Made by a program: the position numbers and the translations under genes
NCBI GenBank assembly: GCA_031556035.1
Contig: JAVBTT010000012.1
Span: forward strand, 75,519 to 139,518
Length of the DNA: 64,000 nucleotides
Reading direction: 5' to 3'
Origin: JAVBTT01 sp031556035
GTDB taxonomy: Bacteria; Bacillota; Clostridia; Oscillospirales; UBA929
Notes under the pieces: model-generated
What the model was told of the DNA's origin: nothing
Seen by the model: only the letters and a program-made list of their open reading frames with translations
The model's database searches: none
Shown: piece after piece, positions 41,828-49,820 of the stretch
How the letters are laid out: every line of letters begins with the position of its first letter
How positions within the stretch are numbered: the stretch's first letter is position 1

Positions 41828-42274
41828 TTAGAACTCATATCTAAGCCGAACCTGAGCGACCTGCTTCACATCAAAAGGATCTTCACCTTCCAGCGTAACC
41901 GTGCCGTCGCCATATGCCGCAAGTTTTCCGACAAACTCCCGTTTACCCGCCCTGGGGGAAAAAAGCCTCAGCTCCACAGGATGGTGTATAAACCGGTCGA
42001 AGTCCGACGGACGCTTGAGCACGCGCTCCAGTCCCGCGGACGACACCTGAAACAGATAGCCTTCCGGTATCGGGTCAGCGGCGTCCAGCAACGGATCAAT
42101 CGCCCGGGATACCCGCTCGCACTGGTCCACTGAAACTCCATCCGGATGGTCTATTACCACCCTCAATATGTTTTCGCCGTGTTCCCTGAGAAACTCAACG
42201 TCCCAGAGTGACAGGCCAAAACCCTCCACAACCGGTCTCGCCATTTTCGCCACAATATCCGCAACGCCCGCCAA
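41828..42274 (-). CDS. rimP: ribosome maturation factor RimP
   Basis: RimP is needed for 30S assembly. The protein has GLSLWDVEFLREHGENILRV, DHPDGVSVDQCERVSRAIDP, and EGYLFQVSSAGLERVL. I prefer the TTG at 42274 because GGGGTG precedes it and family members begin near VADIVAKMARP; a GTG at 42322 is an alternative start without a ribosome site. It is the first gene of the rimP-nusA-infB operon. Confidence 0.9.
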   Translation of the reverse strand: MAGVADIVAKMARPVVEGFGLSLWDVEFLREHGENILRVVIDHPDGVSVDQCERVSRAIDPLLDAADPIPEGYLFQVSSAGLERVLKRPSDFDRFIHHPVELRLFSPRAGKREFVGKLAAYGDGTVTLEGEDPFDVKQVAQVRLRYEF

Positions 42275-42336
42275 GTCTACCAACACCCCAGTCAAACAAG
42301 GTATTTGAAAGCTTTTTTTCACTAAACCAACAAGAA

Positions 42337-42356
42337 AGAGTGGGTAACCCCACTCT
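42337..42356 (-). other. leader hairpin before rimP
   Basis: An 8-bp stem (42337-42344 with 42349-42356, loop TAAC) lies in the transcript between the promoter and rimP. No T-run follows. It could modulate early transcription or stability. Confidence 0.5.
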
Positions 42357-42386
42357 CCCTAAAGAACCTTCATACTTACCTAATGC

Positions 42387-42414
42387 ATTATATCACAAAA
42401 AATTCAAAATGCAA
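42387..42414 (-). promoter_or_regulatory. promoter of the rimP-nusA-infB operon
   Basis: On the minus strand TTGCAT (42409-42414) is followed after 16 bases by TATAAT (42387-42392), preceded by TG one base upstream (extended -10). Confidence 0.8.
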
Positions 42415-42431
42415 GCATTATTTGAAATAAT

Positions 42432-42974
42432 TCAGTTTTCCATCTGTTTACCCAAAAAGCCGGCCACCGTTTGAGCAAGTTTATACTCGGTTTCTGTAAA
42501 CGGAGTGCTGTTCTCTCCCAGAAGAAACACCACATTCCCGGATACATCACCCTCGGCGAGAATGGGGGCGACAATCCCGGCGAAATATTTTTCCTGCCCG
42601 TCCACAATTGGAACCTTGTGGTCTCCCGGCTTGAACTGGTAGACCTGCCGACCTTCCATCAGGCGTTCCATCTCCTCGCCTATCCTCTTGTCGACCAGAT
42701 CTCTCCGGTTCGCTCCTGACACCGCTATTATGACGTCCCTGTCGCTGACCGCCACCATACAGCCTGTGGTTTTGCCCAGTGTTTCGCACATCTGGGTAGC
42801 GAATGATGAAAGTTCACCCATCGGGGAATATTTTTTAAAGATCACTTCTCCATCTTTGTCAGTATAGATTTCCAACGGGTCGCCTTCGCGGATTCTCATT
42901 GTTCTGCGGATTTCCTTGGGAATGACCACGCGGCCCAGGTCGTCGATACGCCTTACGATGCCTGTTGCTTTCAA
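42432..42974 (-). CDS. spoVT: stage V sporulation protein T
   Basis: SpoVT is an AbrB-like regulator of forespore genes. The 180-residue protein starts at TTG 42974 (AGGAGGGG upstream) and has the AbrB swapped-hairpin DNA-binding domain (ATGIVRRIDDLGRVVIPKEI, IREGDPLEIY), then a GAF domain (about 60-178). It is transcribed toward rimP, with 17 bases from its stop to the rimP promoter -35 box. Sporulation context supports SpoVT over the vegetative AbrB paralog. Confidence 0.94.
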   Translation of the reverse strand: MKATGIVRRIDDLGRVVIPKEIRRTMRIREGDPLEIYTDKDGEVIFKKYSPMGELSSFATQMCETLGKTTGCMVAVSDRDVIIAVSGANRRDLVDKRIGEEMERLMEGRQVYQFKPGDHKVPIVDGQEKYFAGIVAPILAEGDVSGNVVFLLGENSTPFTETEYKLAQTVAGFLGKQMEN

Positions 42975-43111
42975 AGAGAAACCCCTCCTAATGTCTGGTG
43001 TGTTACAGACATAGTATCCGTCAGATTTGCCAGAATATGCACCAGCAGGAGCACAGGTGTAATTTGGCACGGGAGACAAATATATGCGCTCCGCCAAATC
43101 ATTTGCGACTA

Positions 43112-43303
43112 TCAAAGGCAACATGGTGCGCCGAGGCGAGCGCGTTCGGGCCGTAGACCACGCTCTGCTGCCTGACACCCTGCGTCGCTCAGCCCAATTA
43201 CACTGTCCACAAGCCCCGTCTCCGGGTCGAACACGTTGGTCAGGCTGAAGTTATCCGTCGTCCCGGGTTTGAGCATGTTATAGCCGTACGCGTTCTTCTT
43301 CAC
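43112..43303 (-). pseudogene. unrecognised gene remnant
   Basis: A minus-strand frame of about 63 residues (containing NAYGYNMLKPGTTDNFSL and FDPETGLVDSVIGLSDAG) looks like coding DNA by composition. It opens directly in an AT-rich stretch to the right with no ribosome site, so it seems to be a 3' fragment of a lost gene, and the tail after the DAGC residues looks frameshifted. I do not recognise the family. Confidence 0.35.
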
Positions 43304-43329
43304 GACCCACTCGGTTAGCTGATCTATTT

Positions 43330-43756
43330 TTTATGATATTTTTTACTGTTTTTTGTGTTTTTGCTTCTAGCCCGACATTTCTTAAGGGCGCCTCTATAAA
43401 CTGCACATCAGGCCGCACCACAGGCCAACCGGTTGAAAGCACAGCAAAAAAGTCTCAGGATACACCAAAATGGCCAATTAGCGCGTAATACGCCCGCCAT
43501 GACGGGTCATCCGCCACAAAAGGGCGGACTGCTCCCTAGTACTAGATCGTTGCTTTTTTCATGACGCCCTTTAGATACGAAAAACGCTGCAGACTCATTC
43601 GCATCTATCCGTAAGGACAGAGGCGCAATTCTTTCGCTCGAAGTCACGCTCCAAGGAGGAAGTTCTGCGCCCTCTGTCTGTTACGCTCATTATCACACAT
43701 CCACAGCAGGATAACAAGTATTCTGCGGTGCTCTTGTTAAAAACACCGTAAATTTA
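43330..43756. other. gene-free stretch with a large hairpin
   Basis: No gene was seen. The main structure is an imperfect 12-bp stem (about 43617-43627 with 43666-43678, one bulge) enclosing a 38-base loop, about 85 bases upstream of the VirB6 remnant. Short palindromes around 43510-43530 are also present. The context suggests leftover non-coding DNA of a conjugative element. Confidence 0.4.
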
Positions 43757-43763
43757 TTATACG

Positions 43764-44059
43764 AGGAGGCTGTTTTGATTGATAATTGACGCAATCCAGG
43801 AATGGTTTAGGAAATACTGATTGGCGGTATCCTCAGTAACCTGACCGGCATATTCGACACGGTAAATACCAAAGTGGGCGAAATCACCGGAGAGGTTGGG
43901 CAGACACCTTCCGCATGGAACGGAGGCATCTTCAATATGATTGAAAACCTGTTCGAAACTGTGATACTTCCGACTGCTGGTATCATCCTGGCCTTCCCAA
44001 AGCGTGGAGGCTTTGAGGAAAAGCGCGGAACGTATTATGCGGGAGGATGGGCGGGATAG
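43764..44059 (+). pseudogene. VirB6/TrbL-type conjugation membrane protein remnant
   Basis: The plus strand encodes the N-terminal part of a VirB6/TrbL-like protein from Firmicute conjugative elements: IDAIQEWFRK in one frame, then after a one-base shift GILSNLTGIFDTVNTKVGEI and WNGGIFNMIENLFETVILP. A ribosome site (GAGGAGG) stands before the start. Indels near 43780 and 43808, and loss of homology after about 43995, show that it is broken. No membrane region beyond the first hydrophobic segment remains. Confidence 0.7.
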
Positions 44060-44122
44060 ACCATCACGATCGCAGAGCGTTGAACTATAGCTTTTGCACA
44101 TAAAACGGTTTTTTCGGAAGAA

Positions 44123-44596
44123 TCAGGTCTTATATTCGTTTAAGAAATCCTCATCTCCCAGCGCTTTGTATATCGCAATGGGGAATACGACGAAGCCCAC
44201 AATAAAGGACACCGCGAAGGTTAAATGAAGCATTACTATTTTATAGATAAGCCAGATCCCCCAGATGATAATGGATCCGCCCCCAAAGCCTATTGATAAC
44301 TGATGGTTATCCTTAAAACGCCTTACTGCGCAATGCCCCCAAAAGAAGATGCTACCGAACAGCATATAGGATAAGGCAATTTTTACCCAGTCAAGTGCCG
44401 TGAGGTTATTGACGAAATTAATCACCGTTAAATCGTCCGCAGTTCGCAAACTCAAATAGCCGCTGAGAACACTAAAGTCTCCTTGGGCAGCGATGAGGGC
44501 CATGACCCCAAAAATGACCACGACAACTCCGCCGGCAATAACTAAGGCCAGGATTGAAAAAAGTGGATACAGAAAACACTTCTTCCTTGGTGTCAT
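44123..44596 (-). CDS. unknown membrane protein with multiple helices
   Basis: I do not recognise this 157-residue protein. It has hydrophobic segments at about residues 12-38, 70-90, 104-123 and 127-145. Start ATG 44596 follows GGAAGGAC; an upstream ATG at 44620 is an alternative. It follows the RCC1-repeat gene by 27 bases in the same direction and may belong to the sigma-factor module. Confidence 0.6.
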   Translation of the reverse strand: MTPRKKCFLYPLFSILALVIAGGVVVVIFGVMALIAAQGDFSVLSGYLSLRTADDLTVINFVNNLTALDWVKIALSYMLFGSIFFWGHCAVRRFKDNHQLSIGFGGGSIIIWGIWLIYKIVMLHLTFAVSFIVGFVVFPIAIYKALGDEDFLNEYKT

Positions 44597-44623
44597 AATT
44601 ATGTCCTTCCTTTCGATCACTTT

Positions 44624-45661
44624 TTATGGTTGTAATATACCATCCATAACCTTTGCGGGAGACAGCTGTAACATATCATGGTTTTCCGAAGCTCCTCCGG
44701 TCCCCAGTGCGCCGTATGCGTTTCTACCCCATGCCCACAGGCTGCCGTCGCTTTTGACCGCGAGTACATAGTCTTCTGCCAGCGAAACACAGGCAACATC
44801 ATTCATGATCTTGATCGGTGTGAGCTGGTTTTCTTTATTGATGTTGTTGATTTCACCGCCGCCGTGCCTTCCATTGCCCATTTGCCCGTAGCTGTTGTCT
44901 CCCCATCCCCACAAACTGCCATCGGTCTTTATAGCCATCGAATAGTATGTACTCGCAAAAGCATATTTCACATCGTCCATCATCTTTACCGGAGTCGCCT
45001 GGGCCATGCTTCGCAATTCTTCCTCGACGTTGCTGCCGCCTTTCCCGTTTCCTAGCTTGCCACAGGAAACATCGCCCCAAGCCCATAGACTGCCGTCAGT
45101 TTTAACTGCCATTGAGTACCACATGCCAGCTGAGGCATATGCTACGTTATCCATGATCTTTACAGGGTCCTTCTTATCGTGATCTTCCTTGCGGTTGTTG
45201 TATTGGATGGTGCGCGTTCCGTCTCCGATTTGCCCGTAAAGGTTTTCGCCCCACGCCCACAGGCTGCCATCCGACTTTATCGCCAGCACATGGTTCTCTC
45301 CGGCCGATATATGTTTGACGTTATCTAGCAGCTTTTCCGCTTTTCCCCGCCTAAATTCACTGCACTCCCAAAGGGACGCATCCCTGCGAATCGCATAATA
45401 ACTGCTTTCATAAATCCCGGTTTCCGCATACACCACGCTGTCTAATAGCTGTTTGCTTTCGACACCAGTACTTGAGGGACTACTGACGAGAGTGCCGTCA
45501 TTCTGAAGCAGCAATAGGTTCCGCCATGTTCCTATAACAGCCCTTAATTGGGTGAACTCCTCCCATACATGCTGCGGCGTGCGGCCTTTCGGGTCGTCTC
45601 CATGGTTGTATTCGCCCCATGTGACAAGCCCGCCATCGGCAGTGATTGCAAATTTTCCCAA
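44624..45661 (-). CDS. RCC1-repeat beta-propeller region (3' part of a frameshifted gene)
   Basis: The frame codes for about five RCC1/ATS1-type repeats with the recurrent SMAVKTDGSLWAWG pattern (repeat starts near residues 100, 145, 200, 260 and 310). RCC1 repeats form seven-bladed propellers that bind proteins; in bacteria many are extracellular. The frame lacks its own ribosome site and begins where the upstream frame runs on into it, so I read both as one gene broken by a one-base shift near 45655-45665. If intact, the protein would be a membrane-anchored propeller of about 600 residues. Confidence 0.75.
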   Translation of the reverse strand: MGKFAITADGGLVTWGEYNHGDDPKGRTPQHVWEEFTQLRAVIGTWRNLLLLQNDGTLVSSPSSTGVESKQLLDSVVYAETGIYESSYYAIRRDASLWECSEFRRGKAEKLLDNVKHISAGENHVLAIKSDGSLWAWGENLYGQIGDGTRTIQYNNRKEDHDKKDPVKIMDNVAYASAGMWYSMAVKTDGSLWAWGDVSCGKLGNGKGGSNVEEELRSMAQATPVKMMDDVKYAFASTYYSMAIKTDGSLWGWGDNSYGQMGNGRHGGGEINNINKENQLTPIKIMNDVACVSLAEDYVLAVKSDGSLWAWGRNAYGALGTGGASENHDMLQLSPAKVMDGILQP

Positions 45662-46425
45662 TAGTAATTCAAAAATGAATTTGCATTGATTGTCTGATAA
45701 GGCCCGTCATAGACAAAGCTACCGGATTGAATGGCAATCTCCGCTTGTCTCGGAGCTATTATAAATTGATTAACCAATGGTTGTATAGAACTGAGCCAGA
45801 GAAATAAGAACAGTCCGCCGGTGATTATCAGGGCAAGTAGCAATCTCAAAGGACTAAACGCTTTCGTATAAACATAACGGATTCCCTCGGGCGGTTCTTC
45901 CGTTTGAAGCGTAACATAGCTGGCTTTTTGTGTTTCATCGGGCGAAACGGCGCTATTGAGGTTGTTTCCCCCGACCTGCGCGGTGGCAGATCGAATCCTG
46001 TTTTTCTTTCTTGAAGTTTTGCTGCCGGATGTGGAGCCTTCTATGATGAATGTTGCCCGAACCGGAGTAGAATTGCCTATATTCACGTCAAGGGTATACA
46101 AGCCAGGAGTCCACTTGCCCGTCTCCATGTAGCCCCAGCCGCTCCACACATACGACGTATCGCGCTGAAGGCTAACAGGAATTTGACAATCAGCTGCGAG
46201 CGCGTTTCCATCTGGGCTTGTGAGCGTAAAGAAGATAGACGTTGAGATTGGTTTTTGCAATGGTGTAAAGTGCAACTCGAAGTAAACGATGCGTGTTTGG
46301 TTAGGATAAAAAGAGTCAGTATATGCTCTTGCGGAGGGCGGAGGCGCTACCTGCAGAGAATCGCCGGGGAAAAATCGCACGCCAGTAATAATAATTTTCG
46401 TTGTGATATCTTGTTTTGCACCCAT
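45544..46425 (-). CDS. membrane-anchored N-terminal part of the frameshifted RCC1 protein
   Basis: The 293-residue frame starts at ATG 46425 (GGAGGG upstream). It has a beta-rich domain (about 1-150, including PISTSIFFTLTSPDGNALA and WTPGLYTLDVNIGNS), a Ser/Lys/Asn-rich linker, one membrane helix at about 194-215 (PLRLLLALIITGGLFLFLWL) and then a short outer segment ending QTINANSFLNYYW. After that the frame drops into nonsense relative to the RCC1 repeats, which continue in the -1 frame. The first domain is unrecognised and lies on the cytoplasmic side by the anchor's orientation. Confidence 0.65.
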   Translation of the reverse strand: MGAKQDITTKIIITGVRFFPGDSLQVAPPPSARAYTDSFYPNQTRIVYFELHFTPLQKPISTSIFFTLTSPDGNALAADCQIPVSLQRDTSYVWSGWGYMETGKWTPGLYTLDVNIGNSTPVRATFIIEGSTSGSKTSRKKNRIRSATAQVGGNNLNSAVSPDETQKASYVTLQTEEPPEGIRYVYTKAFSPLRLLLALIITGGLFLFLWLSSIQPLVNQFIIAPRQAEIAIQSGSFVYDGPYQTINANSFLNYYWENLQSLPMAGLSHGANTTMETTRKAARRSMYGRSSPN

Positions 46426-46511
46426 GCTTACCCTCCGTTTCACTTACTTGATGAGCCACAGTTAATAAACCTAAAAAATAGGTCAGTCCGGTATCCTCTA
46501 TCTGGCGAGGG

Positions 46512-46540
46512 TCATGAAAATGGTTAGCTACTTTTCATGA
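46512..46540. terminator. hairpin overlapping the sigma-factor stop
   Basis: Arms TCATGAAAA (46512-46520) and its complement (46532-46540) flank an 11-base loop. The stop codon lies in the stem. It may attenuate transcription into the RCC1 gene. Confidence 0.45.
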
Positions 46541-48439
46541 CGGGTAATCCTCGAGAGGCACTTCCACCGCATAGGTGATTTTGGAAACTTTTTCTTTGTC
46601 ATACTGAACTGTTGCAACCTTTGTATATTCTTTTACGGTTCCCAGTTCATAACTGCTGCCATATTGCGGATCATCTTTTCGCAGCTTAAAACCGGAAAGC
46701 TTTTGTTCGGCGTCGGACTTACTCATCCCTACGACAACTCCGGCTACCGAATACCCCTCCCCGGTTACGATAAAGTAGTAACCCTCGTAGTATCCGCACT
46801 CCAGACCGGGATGTTTGGAAGCATCCAGCAATTCGTGTGTGTTTTTTAAACCAAGCGCTTTTGCGATATCTTCATCATCCGGCATGTCGAGCAGGTCATC
46901 CAAAGCAATGGGACCGGTTGCTGCAGGACTTGGCTCGAGTGTCGGAATGGGAACCGGCGAAGAAAGCATAGACAGCCTTTTTAGCGCTTCGGGGGAGGAC
47001 ATCAAAAACAGTCTGAATACGGTCTGATCCGGATAGTAGCTTATGTTGTACGATATGCCGCTTACTCCAAGGGCGAATCTTGTGGTATATACGCTCCCAC
47101 CCAGCGAATCTTTGTGTTCACGTCCTTCTTCCTTCAGCTGCAGCCCCTCGTCCCTTTTCCAAGCGGCCAATGCATCCTCATACTTCATCCCAGCCTCCGC
47201 ACCCCTGACAGGTTCCGGTGCATAGACCTCAAATGTCATGCACAGGCCATCTCTCATAATGGCCATATATTTTGGCATGGCACCTTTATCCGCATTATCC
47301 GAAGCAAAGTTGTAGATCAAATTATTCCCGTTCTCCCTGAGCTGCGAGATCCTTGACGGTACGCCAAGCTCGGCGGTAATCTCGTCGTAGTTTTTGCCAA
47401 GATATTCCTCGAACCCCACCGGTGCATGTACTGGGGTCTCAGAGACAACCGCCGACGGTCCTGGGTCACTGGCGCTCGATGCCGACTGAGAAGCCGATTC
47501 CGGAGTAGATTCGACAACAGCCTGAAAGATGACAGGGGACGGCTGTTGGACGTTGGCGGGGGATTTCCCAACGAAATACCATATGGCGACGGAAGCCGCG
47601 GCCACGGCTGCAATCGCCGCAACAGCAATAACGACCTTTAGTCCTACGGCCATCCCGCTCGCGTTTGCCGACAACGCGATTGTTTCGGCGGAGACTGCCT
47701 GCGTTAAAGCTGAATCGGTCGCCGGAGAGACACTGACGTCGCCGGAGGGCTGCGCCTGTTTGGGAATCTGCCGAGCGACCGCATCCGAAACCTCGGGCGG
47801 CATATCGTATTCTTCCGAAGCCTTGTGCAGTATTCTGGAGAGCAAAAAGAGCGGAACGGCATAGAGCCTTGTCCCCTTCTTCTCAAGCCGCTCTATTTCC
47901 TCTTTGATTGTTTTTCTGGCGTAATTCAATCTGCTTTTTGTCGTTCCTTCGCTTGTCTCCATGATTTTCGCCACCTCTACTACAGAAAATCCATCATAGT
48001 AAAACAAGATGACAGACATGCGCTGCGTCTGAGGCAGCCGATCCACAATTTCCATAACTAGGCGCGCTTTTTCTCTGCGCATGGCATATTCCTCGGGCAA
48101 AAACTCTTCTCCGATCTCCGGTACAGATGAAATCGCGGCTTCCTCCTCCTCATCAGAGGCAAAGAGGAGGGGCTTCTTTTTAAGCAGATAGTTTTTGGAT
48201 GTATTGGCAGCGATAGACTTGACCCATGCCGGAAAAACCCGGTCATCATGCAAGCCGGGCAGTTCGCTGAAAACTTTCAGATATGTATCCTGCGAAATGT
48301 CCTTTGCCGATTCCTCATCCTGCGTCAACTTCAACGCAGTGAAGTACACCATGCGCTGTGTTTGCCGGTAAAGTTCATCGAATGCTTCTTTGTCGCCTTG
48401 CTTTGCTCTAACGACAATCGAGGATAGCTCATCATACAT
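46535..48439 (-). CDS. ECF sigma factor fused to a membrane segment and extracytoplasmic domain
   Basis: The 634-residue protein starts with an ECF sigma factor: region 2 at about 10-78 (LYRQTQRMVYFTALKLTQDE, DISQDTYLKVF) and region 4 at about 125-180 (RLPQTQRMSVILFYYDGFSV, TSEGTTKSRLNYAR). A linker leads to one membrane helix (about 266-290), then a Ser/Pro-rich stretch (295-340) and a C-terminal domain of about 290 residues with repeated LDDLLDMPDD and SKSDAEQKL-type segments. The layout resembles the ECF groups where the sigma factor carries its own membrane sensor. A strong AAGGAGGG ribosome site precedes the ATG. No separate anti-sigma gene is seen. The RCC1 protein gene follows by 110 bases, and it may be the target. 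Confidence 0.85.
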   Translation of the reverse strand: MYDELSSIVVRAKQGDKEAFDELYRQTQRMVYFTALKLTQDEESAKDISQDTYLKVFSELPGLHDDRVFPAWVKSIAANTSKNYLLKKKPLLFASDEEEEAAISSVPEIGEEFLPEEYAMRREKARLVMEIVDRLPQTQRMSVILFYYDGFSVVEVAKIMETSEGTTKSRLNYARKTIKEEIERLEKKGTRLYAVPLFLLSRILHKASEEYDMPPEVSDAVARQIPKQAQPSGDVSVSPATDSALTQAVSAETIALSANASGMAVGLKVVIAVAAIAAVAAASVAIWYFVGKSPANVQQPSPVIFQAVVESTPESASQSASSASDPGPSAVVSETPVHAPVGFEEYLGKNYDEITAELGVPSRISQLRENGNNLIYNFASDNADKGAMPKYMAIMRDGLCMTFEVYAPEPVRGAEAGMKYEDALAAWKRDEGLQLKEEGREHKDSLGGSVYTTRFALGVSGISYNISYYPDQTVFRLFLMSSPEALKRLSMLSSPVPIPTLEPSPAATGPIALDDLLDMPDDEDIAKALGLKNTHELLDASKHPGLECGYYEGYYFIVTGEGYSVAGVVVGMSKSDAEQKLSGFKLRKDDPQYGSSYELGTVKEYTKVATVQYDKEKVSKITYAVEVPLEDYPS

Positions 48440-48593
48440 AAAACGATCCCTCCTTGTTTCTCTATTAATAAGACAAATGAGAATGGCAATTGGTTTTATA
48501 ATTTAGTAATTATTTCATCGATACTATTTCAAGCACAACTACTATTTCTCCCATGTCATTTACATATTGGACAAAACAACTTGACAAAAAGAA

Positions 48594-48702
48594 TCCGAAA
48601 ACTCGGATTTCGTGTATATGCTCAACCAGGCGGCGGGAGATCGGGCGATTCTTGCGAAGCAACTGAATATCTCCCCCCAGCAGCTTTCATATGTTATGTA
48701 CT
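48594..48702 (+). pseudogene. VirB4 ATPase fragment of a conjugative element
   Basis: The plus strand reads KNSDFVYMLNQAAGDRAILA then KQLNISPQQLSYV, the near C-terminal block of VirB4/TraE ATPases in Firmicute conjugative elements. Homology stops abruptly at about 48702 where the relaxase fragment begins on the other strand, so this is a deletion junction. Confidence 0.7.
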
Positions 48703-48739
48703 TGCGGTGGTCTACCATATCGGCGGCGCAAAAAGAATA

Positions 48740-49067
48740 TGATTATGGACATGGCCTTTGTCGATGTGCGTTGTCAAAACGTACTCATGCTTGCCTTTTA
48801 GGATGGCATCGGCAAGCTGCTGTCCAATGGTGTGGGCTTCCTCATACCCAACCTCGCCGGGGTCAAAGGATTGGATAAGATGGTGAGCGAGATTGTTGCC
48901 CTTGTCGATGCTCTGTGAGAGCGTAAAGCCAAACTCAATTTCAGCCGTTTCATAAGCGCAGCCATAGGACGATATGAGTATTTTTTCATCCGTCTTTTCG
49001 GGATTGCAAATATAATCTAGCGCTTTTTTAGGGTTGATTTAACAGGATGTATCTTTGTAAATGCCAT
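48740..49067 (-). pseudogene. relaxase (MobA/VirD2 type) fragment with frameshift
   Basis: Start ATG at 49067 overlaps the end of mobC, as in intact mobilisation modules: MAFTKIHPVKSTLKK, then a lost A in an A-run (about 49024-49029) shifts the frame to a stop. In the shifted frame the relaxase continues LDYICNPEKTDEKILISSYG, IEFGFTLSQSIDKGNNLAHH and the metal-binding HIDKGHVHNHILF (three-His motif). The sequence ends near 48740, about 110 residues in, joined to the VirB4 piece. Confidence 0.85.
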
Positions 49068-49447
49068 ACCCTGTCCATCAGCTCCTTTATCTCGGCTATA
49101 TCTTCGGCTTAGGCCGTGCCGGTGCTGTTGATGCGCTTTGCTATCTGATTGATATTCGTGCCGATTTTTTGCAGTTCCGCGCCGTTCTCACGAATAGCGG
49201 AGTGGTCTACCTGTATAATATAGCCGTTAATCGCCATCTTGCGGAGGTATGCCACGATGCGCTTTGTTTTAAGCAGCGCCATCTTTTCCATGATGAGCGC
49301 CTTTTCCTCGTCAGTGACGGGGCAACGCAGCACGATAATGGCCAGGACATTATAAAGCACCTGCGCAGCCTCGGCCCGGGCCGCCGTACCCTTGGGATCA
49401 AGCTTGCCGCCAACAATAGCGTTCTCCACAAGGTTGAGTATTGCCAT
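49028..49447 (-). pseudogene. MobC-type relaxosome protein fused to an SLH fragment, with internal stop
   Basis: The minus-strand frame starts inside an S-layer homology domain end (GGKLDPKGTAARAEAA) and passes into MobC from about residue 43 (VTDEEKALIMEKMALLKTKR, IVAYLRKMAINGYIIQVD, LQKIGTNINQIAKRINSTGT). A TAA at 49109-49111 stands where the family has Tyr, followed in frame by AEDIAEIKELMDRVWHLQ and the true stop at 49028. Both the SLH join and the nonsense codon mark it as dead. Confidence 0.8.
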
Positions 49448-49820
49448 TTTATCACTCGTTTTTTATGCCAAGTATATCACATGCAGGCTTTTTATGCACA
49501 CTATCAACTTTTGTTAAATCGTCATGAATCAGAGCAATATTTAGAGTCTGTATATGCACATTGCATAAGATATTACACCATATTTAAAGATATTCTACTC
49601 ACATTTTTTTTATTTAAGCTATACTCTTTTTATAGGCTCAATAACAGAGCCTGTAAAAGCACCTCCATATTGTCAATTCTGCACATTAATGCCCGCCACT
49701 GGATATTTCGGTGCAGATGCCCTGAGAAGATCGCTCACAATCATCGCCAGAGGGAGGTCATGCAACCGGGGTTTGGAACAGCAAAAAATAGCCGGACAAA
49801 AATATTGAGGAGGATTTACA
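49448..49820. other. AT-rich gene-free region upstream of the GH3 gene
   Basis: No gene or clear RNA was seen in these 373 bases. The stretch is much more AT-rich than both sides, with poly-T runs (49600-49611) and a TATACT box near 49620 lacking a good -35. The end supplies the AGGAGG of the GH3 gene. It probably holds the GH3 promoter and scar DNA. Confidence 0.4.
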
